Made by a program: the position numbers and the translations under genes
Notes under the pieces: generated by a model
The model's input: the letters and a program-made list of their open reading frames with translations, nothing else
Databases searched by the model: none
Told to the model about the DNA's origin: nothing
NCBI GenBank assembly: GCA_021014325.1
Contig: CM037459.1
Location: forward strand, 16,022,501 to 16,086,500
From: Plazaster borealis
Taxonomy: Eukaryota > Echinodermata > Asteroidea > Forcipulatida > Labidiasteridae
DNA: 64,000 bases
Direction: 5' to 3'
In this document: in pieces, positions 21,851 through 31,923 of the stretch
Layout: every line of letters starts with the position of its first letter
Numbering within the stretch: the first letter of the stretch is position 1

Positions 21851-23135
21851 TTGGGGAATTCTCAAAAACTGATGTCGGAATATTTAATTTAAGTTTTATG
21901 GTTTTGTCTCAACTTTCTGCCTTTCGACCAGCCACTGAGGATGAAGTACTGAAAGTTATATCTGCCTCACCAAGTAAATCTAGTAGGCTCGATCCAATTC
22001 CTACATGGTGCGTGAAAGAATATATCACACAACTCCTGCCTCTCCTCACAAATATTATCAACTCTTCATTATGTACTGGTGTTTTTCCTAACGGCGCTCA
22101 CTCTGCTATCATTAAACCTTTATTGAAAAATTCTTTGCTTGACAAGAATGTTCTCAAAAATTATAGACCGGTTGCAAATCTCACTTTCATTGGAAAACTT
22201 ATTGAGAAAATCGCCTGCACCAGACTCACAGAACATATGCATCTCAACAACATGGCTGACCCTCATCAATCTGCCTACAGAACAAGGCACAGCACTGAAT
22301 CTGCTCTGATTAAGGTTAAAAATGATATTATGTCTTCACTTGATCACAACAAAGTTGTTCTTCTCGTATTGTTGGATCTTTCAGTTGCCTTCGATACGAT
22401 TGACCATCAGATTTTACTTACTCGTCTATCCAACCGGATCGGAGTCAAAGAAGCTGCACTGGACTGGTTTCGCACATACCTAGATGGCTGGTCTGCTCGA
22501 GTGAATACAGCTGGTGAACTTTCTGATCCTGTCACTGCTAAATTTGGACTTCCACAGGGTTCTGTTGTCGGCCCAGTTGGCTATACACCTTACCTGTCGG
22601 CGACATTGCACATCATCACCAGGTAAACCACCACGTGTATGCCGACGACACACAGCTATACTTATCATTCGATCCAAAAATACCAGGTGAATTAGACAAT
22701 GCAATTTCAAAGCTACATAACTGTATTACTGATACAAAGAACTGGATGACTGTAAACAAACTGAAACTAAATGATAGTAAAACAGAATTCTTCATTGCTG
22801 CGTCTCGTCATAATCACAATCGTCTTCCGGATATCACCTTAACCATTGGCAACTCCTGCATTAAACCATCAGAGACCATCAGGAATCTCGGAGCATTCTT
22901 TGATACCAACATGACCATGTCTTCTCATATTGCAAATGTCAGTCGCACTGTAACTTTTCACTTACGTAATATATCTCGCATTCGGAAATTCATTGATCAA
23001 GATACGTGTCATCACACTGTACGCTCCTTGATTCTTTCATGACTGGATTATTGTAATGGACTTTTGTCTTCAATTCCAAAGTCATATATAGCCCGTCTGC
23101 AACGTCTACAAAACTGGGCAGCTCGCCTTGTATAT
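21842..23135 (+). pseudogene. CR1/L2-like LINE reverse transcriptase fragment, cut by a solo LTR
   Basis: The translated homology starts near FRPATEDEVLKVISASPSKS (about 21920). It includes the finger and palm motifs LKNYRPVANLTFIGKLIEKI, LLDLSVAFDTIDHQ, GLPQGSVVGP and, after a frameshift at about 22600, YADDTQLY (about 22635). It continues to LDYCNGLLSS and RLQNWAARLV just before 23135. An in-frame TGA at 23040 also breaks it. The 5' part, including any endonuclease, is absent, as is usual for 5'-truncated LINE insertions. The 3' part is lost at the LTR and does not visibly resume after 23900. Clade is by motif likeness only. Confidence 0.88.
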
Positions 23136-23900
23136 TGTGATGAATAAGATGATTAAGAGTCATTCCAGTTTCTCAGTCGGGGAGAAGGAATGCAGTTATT
23201 GGTTATTGTCTTGTAATATTTAAGAGTCATTCCAGTTTCTCAGTCGGGGAGAAGGAATGCAGTTATTGGTTATTGTCTTGTAATATTTAAGAGTCATTCC
23301 AGTTTCTCGGTCTGGGAGAAGGAATGCAGTTATTGTCTTGTAATATTTAAGAGTCATTCCAATTTCTCGGTCTGGGAGAAGGAATGCAGTTATTTGTAAT
23401 TGTCTTGTAATAATTAGACATTCCAGTTCTCCCTATCTGGGAGAAGGAATGCAGTTAATGGTTATTGTTAATCTTACAGACCACTCTAATAAAACCACTG
23501 GGCCTTAGAGCTCGGGGTGGCAGTCTTGTCCTGTGGCAGGGAGCAGGAGGTTGTGGTCGGAGGCTGGGTGTTAGTTTTTCTGTATAAAGTTGGGTTGTTT
23601 AAGTTGTATAAGTTGCAGCCAGTCATCCGACCATTATTAAGGTAATACCATTTATTTATTTTAGTTTAGGAGTGTCCCGAAATCTTTGCTTTGCCAGACT
23701 TTGTTTAGTATTTTCCTTTGTGGCAAAAAGCCTTGTCATTTGGTATACGTTGTTTGGATGGTCCCGTTAAGGGATAAAATATAACTATGTATCGGCATTT
23801 CGTTTCCATCTTGTTTCAATTATTCTGTTCTCGATTTCTCTTAGTGATTTTAGTTGTTCGTATTCCTAATTTCTACTGGCGGTGAATTTAATCCGCTACA
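23136..23900 (+). repeat. Solo LTR of the Gypsy copy A/B family
   Basis: 765 bp, TGTGATGAATAAG...CCGCTACA, alignable end to end with the LTRs at 5342-6105 and 37804-38695. It has five hairpin repeat units, like copy A. No PBS, gag or pol follows, so it is a product of LTR-LTR recombination. Flanks are ATAT (left) and GTAG (right); no 4-bp target duplication is seen, unlike copy B. Confidence 0.92.
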
Positions 23901-24299
23901 GTAGACAATACAATGACATCTCGCATACCCACCGCCTAATATCCAGTGCTAGTCTATGCTAATTTAGTTGCTCTACAGGTAAGTAGAGTGAAGTAGACTC
24001 CCCCCACAGTAGTGTGGGGAGGGTCTACGAACGAGTACTTACATGTATCTTTAGAGCATCCCTCCCACCTTCCCCTCTTTACTCGATTGCTTGGGTGTTC
24101 GTTTTGAACGCTATGATGTTCATAGTTAGGTATCAGATAGATCAAGACTGTGGCAACATTTCAAAAGTTAACGCCAAAGTCGTATGACGTTTACTTCCTG
24201 GTCGTTACCCTAGAACAAAGTTTGCTTTATGGGTTTTCGGGCTTACCTACAGCATAAGATTGAAATTGAATTGAACATTGAAACTCGTCAGACATCTCA
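23901..24299. other. Flank of the solo LTR with second copy of the 40-bp hairpin motif (23956-23995)
   Basis: 23956-23995 matches 9327-9366 with one mismatch. Next to it lies a short inverted pair, AGACTCCCCCCACA/TGTGGGGAGGGTCT (23995-24027). 24165-24210 resembles the reverse complement of 61470-61530. No coding signal. Confidence 0.45.
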
Positions 24300-24600
24300 A
24301 CCTCAATATCAAGACAACACAAACTTGATGATGTCATGATGACGTCATCAGGTATTGAATAACAATGAATCAAAGTTTAATATCTGAAGAAAAAAAAATA
24401 ATAACTCATGAACCACATATTGGATTTTTACAATCTATACATCACTGGATAGGTCATTAATTGTTCAACAAAGGCTACACAATTCATGACCCCGTTTGAC
24501 CTTGACTTTGGTTCAAACCGGAAGTTGAAAAGTTAAACAAATTCATATCTCAAAAACCACTTATTCTTTTATCACAATTTTTACATCAGGTTATAGATGT
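24300..24600. repeat. CCGGAAG / TGACGTCA dispersed repeat, block 1
   Basis: Contains GATGACGTCATCAGGTATTG (24337), ATCAAAGTTTAATATCTGA, a TTTTTACAATCTATACATCA string and GGTTCAAACCGGAAGTTGAA (24512). This is the fullest linear order of the family's landmarks. Other blocks are at 25545-25640, 26370-26950, 57480-57740, 58800-59070, 60620-61540 and 63190-63740. Confidence 0.7.
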
Positions 24601-25109
24601 GTGTGCCTGTTCGAACTTTTGAACAGAGATGACAACATTTTTACAAATATCTTGTACAGATGGAATTGGGGTGGGTCTCCCATACCCATCTTCTATACTA
24701 GAAAAAGGAGCGACAACCCCAGATACGGCAGGTAAAACCCCTGCACCCAGTTGGTTATTAAACCCAATAACATTTAAAGACATACCCGCATGACCGACTG
24801 GATACGGTGGCGATGGTCCCGCTAGCGACGGAAAGGGCCATCAAACTGAGCCACCGGAACTTCCGTCAACGTCGGCTGGCCCATGGGTGGCTGCTGGCTC
24901 ATCCGCGGCCCCTTGATCCACAGCCCCGGCCACGGCCACGGCCCCGCATTGGCAGCACCGGCGGGTCCAAGTGCCCCAGAGGCCTCTTCTGCCGTACTGG
25001 ACGAGGCATTATTTCTCCAGAAAAACCCGCGTATATAAAGTTTGCAAGGCTTTGCAGTAGATAACTTGTAAATTACAAAATCTCCAACAATAGAATTCCG
25101 CTTTAGCAT
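24586..25109 (-). pseudogene. GC-rich coding-like island, unidentified
   Basis: On the minus strand an open frame at 25109-24822 contains ASSSTAEEASGALGPAGAAN, then PRMSQQPPMGQPTLTEVPVA. A second frame at 24783-24586 contains MSLNVIGFNNQLGAGVLPAV and SGVVAPFSSIEDGYGRPTPI. They look like one proline/glycine-rich protein broken by a frameshift near 24800. The GC content is far above the neighbours. It could be a decayed DIRS or Gypsy gag, since proline-rich N-termini occur there (compare 31924-32500), or a host pseudogene. I do not recognise it. Confidence 0.35.
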
Positions 25110-25540
25110 AAATCGCTCCGCAAAATTATTGTGAAAAATTACACAATCCTTATGATTAAAACTAAAGATTTACAGCTAAACGTAAGACATTTTCGAAGTA
25201 AATGTTACTCTCAGTGAAAGCTGAGCCGAAGTGATAAGCTTACCCTCTTCCCAGATGTACCGTGCTTTTGTTACGCAACCTAAAATAAAGGTCAATTTGA
25301 CCACACACACTATGCCTTGCTACCCCATGGAAAAGTTAGGTAACCTTTATGGCTTACGTCCAAACCACCACAAGGGACGTCACCAAGGCAAGTCTAACAA
25401 AATTATTGCCCAACAACCATGCAGCTGAGGATGCCAATAACCAAACTGTCAGCACCATGTATTGCAGCACGGCTCTGGTACACTGCAGGGGTCTTCTGCG
25501 GCGAATAATGTATTTTATTGTATATGCGATAAAATGAAAT
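25110..25540. other. Unassigned spacer
   Basis: No recognisable gene or repeat; only short shadow ORFs. Confidence 0.35.
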
Positions 25541-25640
25541 ATCATCTGAAAGGTCTTAATAAACTTAACACAGGCTACAAGAAGTGTGACCCCGTTAGAC
25601 ATTGAATTCCGGTTCAAACCGGAAGTTGAAATTTAATATA
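25541..25640. repeat. CCGGAAG dispersed repeat, block 2
   Basis: Carries GAAAGGTCTTAATAAACTTA, then GACCCCGTTAGACATTGA and CCGGTTCAAACCGGAAGTTG (25609). It is shorter than block 1 and lacks TGACGTCA. Confidence 0.6.
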
Positions 25641-26369
25641 TAAAACTAGACCTGAATTTGTTACGAACAAATACTGGGGTTTCGGCTTAAACAAGGCAAA
25701 CTATTAAGAATTGAATAATGTCTTGGTGACGTAATGTAGTTTGTTAATTAGTCCTGATGATGGCGATCGATTGCCCACCAGACGTGAAAGAGTTAACGAA
25801 AATGGAACCTATCGCTTTTATGATGGACCAAAACCAATAACTATCCCTTTGACACTTCCGTATTTAATTATCTTTACTTATCTTCATAGCCCTTAGATTT
25901 AAACGGTTCCATATTTAATAGTTCTTGCAGACCAATATTCTATCTAGCGCCCTCTCTGTGGAGGGCAGAAGAGGTGATCGAACTGGTGACGTCATCATCC
26001 TTAGCTTGCGCCATCGTTAGATAAACCATGCATGAATGGAAGGTCGAAAGGTCGGAACGATGCCGTGCGTGTGACACGGCTGTCTGTGTAGGTACGGACG
26101 TATCCAGTTTCCAGTGAGTAATACGTGTCATGTACACAGACACGGCGATCGCGATACATTTACGGGCGTTTTTAAATCGGTAATATCGTCAAGAAAGGAA
26201 TATAAATCCCTCAAAGCAACTGCTGCGCCGTCTAAGTTAGAGCACAGGCTTTCATTTGATGTATTGTTTGTGTCTTTTAAACACTGTAATTCGGAAAGAA
26301 GTATAAGAAAAAAAATAAAAATCTCGACGAAAACAAAGGTGGTTTCGGCGGATAGCCGAAACCCCCAAA
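25641..26369. other. Unassigned spacer
   Basis: Non-coding. An isolated CTGATGATGG...GTGAAAG string at 25755 was considered as a hammerhead and rejected. Confidence 0.35.
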
Positions 26370-26950
26370 AAGTCTTACTAATGAACAACTCATTTGATTT
26401 TTACAATCTATTCATCATTGAGAAAGTATGTAACAACTTAAGAAACAGTATACAGAATGTGACTCCAATTGACCTTTACTTCCAGTTCAAACCGGAAGAT
26501 GAAATTTAATATTTGAAAAAATCCGAACTCCTAAACCACACATTGAATTTTTATCATCTATAGGTCATCAGAAAGGGCCCTAAAGACTTAACAAATGCTA
26601 CACACTGTAACCTCATTTGTTATTGACTTCCGGTTCAAACCGGAAGTTGAATGTTAATGTTTCAAAGAATCGTAACAACTCATTGGATTATTACAATCTA
26701 TACATTATTGGGAAAGTATGTAACAACTTAAGAAACACTACACAGAATGTGACCTCATTTGACCTTGACTTCAGGTTAAAATCGGAAGATGAAATTGAAT
26801 ACTTGAAAAAATCATACCTCCTGTACTACACAATTATTTTTTACAATATTTACATCATCAGAAAGGTCTTTGATATTTCAACAATATCTACAAAAAATGT
26901 GACCCTTTTGATCTTGACTTCAGGTTCAAAGCGTTGGAGCAGGTTTTGTT
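26370..26950. repeat. CCGGAAG dispersed repeat, block 3: tandem array of about 145-bp units
   Basis: About four head-to-tail units, with the TTCAAACCGGAAG landmark (or a variant) near 26491, 26639, 26781 and 26925, spacing 142-148 bp. Each unit also has a TTTTTACAATCTATACATCA-like string and an AACAAATGCTACACA-like string. It is open in one frame by chance. Confidence 0.7.
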
Positions 26951-28970
26951 TTCGTCGAGATCGTTATTTTTTTTCTTATACATTTGTTTCTGTCTAAATC
27001 CCCATAGCATTTGTACACGATTTTATTTATTCCTAATACAAAATTTAGTGAATATGAAAGTTCTTAAACTTAACATTTAATCTAATAATGGTTAAAATTC
27101 TTAATTAATTAACCATGTTTCAGCGATATGAATATTTAATTAGCAAACCTTGTTAGCACCACATCTCAAAAAGTATACCGCCGATCGTGAAACTTTTTTC
27201 AGTTATACAATATACACTTGTGGGATACTATAGACCGTATTGAATATGACGTCACCATTCAAATATCTGCCCTACAACATGGCGTCCGTGAGCGTGTGCG
27301 TTTGGGTATGCGTAGAAATCAAACCGGGATTGCTGCGTGCTGCGTGCTTCATTGATGTACGTGTTTAGACGCGCATACGGTTTGCCCTACAAGATGGCGA
27401 CTTTCATAGCAACAAAGGGGTCATTCTATAGAAGTGTCTGCCGGTGTTTTCACCCATGTACAAAACACATGGAATAAAGTGAAAACAAGTCCGACCTCCA
27501 GAAACGTAATTACTCGTTTAAGCTCAAATTACATGTCGTTGATTGCACAGATCTTTCTTAAAATAAGGGAGATTTTATTTACGGTCAATTTAAAAACATC
27601 AAAACATATTTAAACATTTTCAGGAGAAAAAAAACCTGTTTTCCAGGCAAATTTTCACGGAATGGGTATGGCATAAATATAGATTTTTAATGTCGAAATT
27701 TGTAAAATTTTAAACTTCCTCAAGTGCTAGTCCCAAGGGTTATTGCGTTTTTTTGTATAATATACGTAGAGTCCTTTCGGTTGCCGACTTACACAAGTCT
27801 AAGTTCATTCACAGGATTTGAGAAGAATTGTTTCTGCTCTCAACGTCGTGTGTATCAATACTCCACACGGTATTCAGGCGACAGCGTGAACGTAGAAAAC
27901 AGACCACCTGGTTTTGGGACTTTGTTGCGGGTGTAGCAGACTTGTTTGTGCTGGGGAACCATTTGCCTGAAAACCATGTTTTGGGGTTCTTGTGCGAACG
28001 CATTATTGAGGAAATCACCGTGTAGGTAACCAACATACTGGGAGGGGGTGCAATTGGGCAAGAATTAGAGCTAATTGGGGAAAGTTGTAGAAAACAGACT
28101 TTTACCCTTTCCATGGCTAAATAGGGCCAGTGTTAGATTCGGGGGTCAAGTGTCAAAATTAACAATAAACTCATATCCCATATATATACTATTTTAGCAA
28201 AAGAAGAACATCCTCAGTATTAAAAAGACACACAAAATGTTACAATAGCATATACCAATAGACCAAAATTGAAATCATCCGTTTGCTTTATGTATTAACT
28301 TGTGAGACCTGTTCCTTGATATGAGTGGTAGTTCACTTACGCACTACCTGTGAGATCTTCCCCTTGATATAGGGAGTTCGCTTTGTTCCTTCGCTTTACG
28401 AACTGACTTATGAGACCTGTTCCTTATAAATAGGGGTATTTTGCTTTACGTACTAACTTGTGAGACCTGTTAAGTTTTAGAGTCAGTATCAAAATTAAGG
28501 TATTAGGTTTAGGTTTTGATAGGCACATCTTAGGTCAAAATGAGGGCATGTCAAAGGTGAATTGTCTTCTATCTCAAAGTCAGACCCTCTTTAAAGGAAC
28601 AGCTTTGTGTTTGTTCACAAATACCTAATGTCTAGTTGTACATGTAGATGATACTGCAACAAAGAATTCTGCCAAGTACATGATTGTATCTTTCAGATCT
28701 AAGATGGTATTTTTATTGATTGTAACCATTTATTAAGCACTGATTTATGAAGATTATTTGAGTTTACCATTAGACAGAGAACTGGTTAGACCTATCTGCA
28801 ACTTTTTCTCTGTTCTGATGATAATTGTATACTATCATAAAAGTCTTTAAATTACTAACCGATCCTTTGGGTTGAGTTCTGAATCCATTATCACAACACA
28901 TGTTTTTTATGAACAAGTTTACTTAATGTGTACATGAAGTAATTTGGGGTTTTGTTTGGAATGTGTTTAG
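26951..28970. other. Unassigned stretch upstream of the first visible tetraspanin exon
   Basis: Probably intron of the tetraspanin gene. It contains AT-rich DNA and a GC-richer island at 27720-28130 with small open frames on both strands, none with a domain I recognise. No further tetraspanin exon (TM1-TM3) could be found here. Confidence 0.4.
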
Positions 28971-29126
28971 GTTGAATGTTGTGGTGTGCAGGATTACACT
29001 GACTGGCTGACTACTCATTGGGGGAAATCCCATCCCTTACAAGTACCTATGAGTTGTTGTAAGAAGAATGATGTGCCAGGAAAATGTACTGGCTTTATAA
29101 GCCAAACAGATTCTATCTACACTGAG
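28971..29126 (+). CDS. Tetraspanin gene, exon coding the large extracellular loop (CCG exon)
   Basis: Acceptor TTTAG at 28966-28970, donor GTAAGA at 29127. The 156 bases are 52 codons, starting VECCGVQDYTDW and ending DSIYTE, phase 0 at both ends. The CCG triplet, the PMSCC pair and a further C (KCTG) are the hallmark cysteines of the tetraspanin second extracellular loop. The loop's last cysteine is the GC that opens the next exon at 54819. Tetraspanins are four-pass membrane proteins that organise integrins, receptors and other partners into membrane microdomains. The exon holds no transmembrane segment, as expected. Earlier exons (cytoplasmic start, TM1-TM3, small loop) are not found in the window. 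The next exon is 25.7 kb away. Confidence 0.85.
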
Positions 29127-31590
29127 GTAAGAATTAGACATAATAACGTACAGTGTACATCTTGTCCTACTTGTTTCATACAGAGATTAGTATATTCTCA
29201 CAGAAAATATTTAAACTCTGATGCTTTACAAATGCTTTTCTAATGTGCATGCCTACAATTCACTGAACAAAAAAAAGCTGTTTTAATGAAACAGCCGACA
29301 CTGCCCCACATGACTCCTGGTCTTCCTGAGACAGTGTTGTGTAGGCCGTCTTTAATTCTCTCCTTGCAGCTCCCATACTCGTTCAAGTTGTCCAGCTGGT
29401 TCACCCCGTGGATGTCACCACTGATGTTAGACTACATGTACTTATTTCAAGGTCATTTAAAACTTTTTTTTCAACTCCATGAACTAACAAAGTATTGCGG
29501 TGCTGCCTGAGATAGGAAGAATTCTTAAATGTGTATCCTTCCTTCACCATTTAGAGCCCTCTTTGCGTTCTTTCCACGGAGAATCATCCATGTCAACTCA
29601 TTCCTTTACCTATTGACAATTATTCGGCTAAAGTAATAGAGGAAGCCTTCTCCAATTTGAATCAGAAGAAAACTTCTCTCCTCGCACCAGAAAGAAGCCT
29701 CTCAATCCATTATACTGACCATGATTTGACTTGTTTCTTCAATACCTCATTTATATTTTAGAAGTCCAGGATAAAATTTGTCCTGAGACTTTCAAATATC
29801 CTTTAAATAAGGGGGAAGACCTCCTTTTGCAAGCTAATGACTCTGTTGAGTTCCAGGAGATACTACCTTTTCTATAATGATCTCATTGTATACAACTTTA
29901 CAAGTCAACACACATGGCCATGAGAATGCATGTGGTCAGCCAGACACAGAAGGTTCAGTGGCCAAACAATGGAGTCACTTAGTTATTTCCTTTTCATTTG
30001 CCAAGACTCTACAATGGGAACCCCACAGAGCTGTTCAATCCTGTGATAATCCTCTTAACTTTAGGACAGTATTTCAGAAAGCCAGAGAAGAGGAACCTTC
30101 CTCGATGAATAAAAACACTATGAGATGTACATCACACAGTACCTAGAATCACTGAAATGTTTCACGACAGGCATAAAAAACAACTAGACATGTGGTGTTT
30201 GTCCTTGGGATGAACACAACACTGTTCCAAAACTGTTGATACATGGTGACGTCATGATGACCAAAGTTGTTTGACAACCTTGGCCGTAAGCCACGACCAA
30301 TCACGGTATGCTGGAATCTTGGACTTGCCGCCCATGTGCTGAATACAATGATAAACTAGAGATAGTGGTTGAAATTTACAATGACAGGGCTGTTTCGATA
30401 AGTCAATATAAGAAGATCATTTCAGTAGCCACAAATATAAAACTAATGGTGATTTTCATGTAAACTTCCTGTTCGAACTAAAAGGAAATGCATAAAGTGT
30501 AAGAAATGTCAAACTTGTTCGGATAAGCAAATTCTTTTTTAAATACATGTCATATTGTTTAGGAGTTATCATTCTTTTATTTTAAACTTGTCACCAGAGG
30601 AAGCTCTGACATACAATGACACCATCATACAAAAATATAGATATTATATTTATTTTTAAAGCTTGCACCACACTGATGGTTTAATAGAAAGACAAAGACA
30701 TCCAAAGCCTTCACATTTGGTGTAGAACCATAATTTTAAATTATCAACTACAAAGCTTTTGTTTTAGTTTCTATTTGGATTGAAAGGAAAGGTCAAGTTT
30801 GTGTCGTTCACATACATGTAGATAAATTGTCACTTGGGTTTTATAAGCCAGTAGATGCCACAAACACTAAGAGTTTATGTGATGTGTTTCAGGAGGTATG
30901 ACTTTTAATGTGGATTTTGAACTTTTCAACGAAGTGCGCTGTAACAAGTGATGCTGTCATAAATCCCAGTTTTCGAAAGCGGCCTCACTGATGATTCCGT
31001 GCATACACACTTTATCAATTTTTTTTAAAACTGGCGATAGGACTCTTGAGATACAAATTTAAAATTATTTGAACTTCCTGCTTGGACTGGAAGGGAAAGT
31101 CAAAGTGAGGTCACCTGTTTTGAATAAAAACAATAAGCAACAACTTAAGACCGCACAAAGATAATGACACTCTGACAGGAGATATGATTTTGTTAAAATC
31201 ATTTTAGAGCTTCCAATGTGGACAGGAAAGAAAGTTGGGTCATGTTTCTAAATGAAATGGTTATGACTCTGTGGCATGTGTTCAGGAAATATGAATTTTT
31301 AAATAATAAACTTCTAATTAATGTAATTTGATACCTGATGAAGTCATAACAAAAATATGTTTTGGGTACTAAGGTTTTTTCAACAGTGTACAAGATGGTA
31401 CCTATTGGTCATGGACAAATGGAATGGGCTGTACAATTGGTCCTCTACCGATTAGGAATCAAATAACTACAGTATTCTCTTTTGTAAAATTCCTAGACTC
31501 AAGTAAGTCCCAATTTCATATGGGTCCATGTAGTGTTAATAAAACATACAAAGGATCTCTCACCAACAAGAACGCAACATAACCACTTAC
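29127..31590. other. Tetraspanin intron, left part before the DIRS insertion
   Basis: Intron DNA. At 29530-30160 there are broken open stretches with coding-like words (for example CQLIPLPIDNYSAKVIEEAF near 29600 and CPETFKYPLNKGEDLLLQAN near 29790), possibly an unidentified decayed element. From 30200 to 31590 I see only AT-rich DNA and short direct similarities such as TTCCTG-TTCGAACT near 30465. Confidence 0.4.
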
Positions 31591-31613
31591 AATTATATTT
31601 CGTCCTAGTCGTC

Positions 31614-31754
31614 AGACTCACACTGTATTATTGTTCCTTGTAATACGGTTTGCACCACCCTTTGAAGAAAATGGTTCATTCCTTCATTCATAAAAATGCA
31701 AATTAGCTGTAGTCCCCAAGGTATAAAGCCACCCTGCAACCACTGATCCACGTC
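31614..31754 (+). repeat. Left inverted terminal repeat of the DIRS element
   Basis: Starts GACTCACACTGTATTATTG and ends CCACTGATCCACGTCTTT. The reverse complement is at 47752-47891 with very few differences. Extension to 31591 (AATTATATTTCGTCCTAG) is matched only by the internal complementary region. Confidence 0.9.
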
Positions 31755-31923
31755 TTTTTTCTCGTGGTACGGTTTAGCACACGTGCGTTAACGTTATTTG
31801 CTACATACATAGTGTGATTTTCATCGTTGCTACATTGCGTGATTCATCGGCATATTACGTTGCCATTCAGCGGAAAATTCTTCTTCAAGTCTTATATATT
31901 TTGGAAAGGATTCTACTCAAGTG
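31755..31923 (+). promoter_or_regulatory. DIRS 5' leader
   Basis: 169 bp between the inverted repeat and the gag ATG, containing no ORF. The promoter and RNA start presumably lie in the inverted repeat or here; no specific motif is claimed. Confidence 0.35.

Noticed and set aside
25755..25800. CTGATGA...GAAA string as a third hammerhead
   Set aside because: The intervening bases do not give a stem II that closes directly on GAAA.
27724..28114. Small ORFs on both strands as a missing tetraspanin exon
   Set aside because: No hydrophobic segment or tetraspanin motif; splice signals not convincing.
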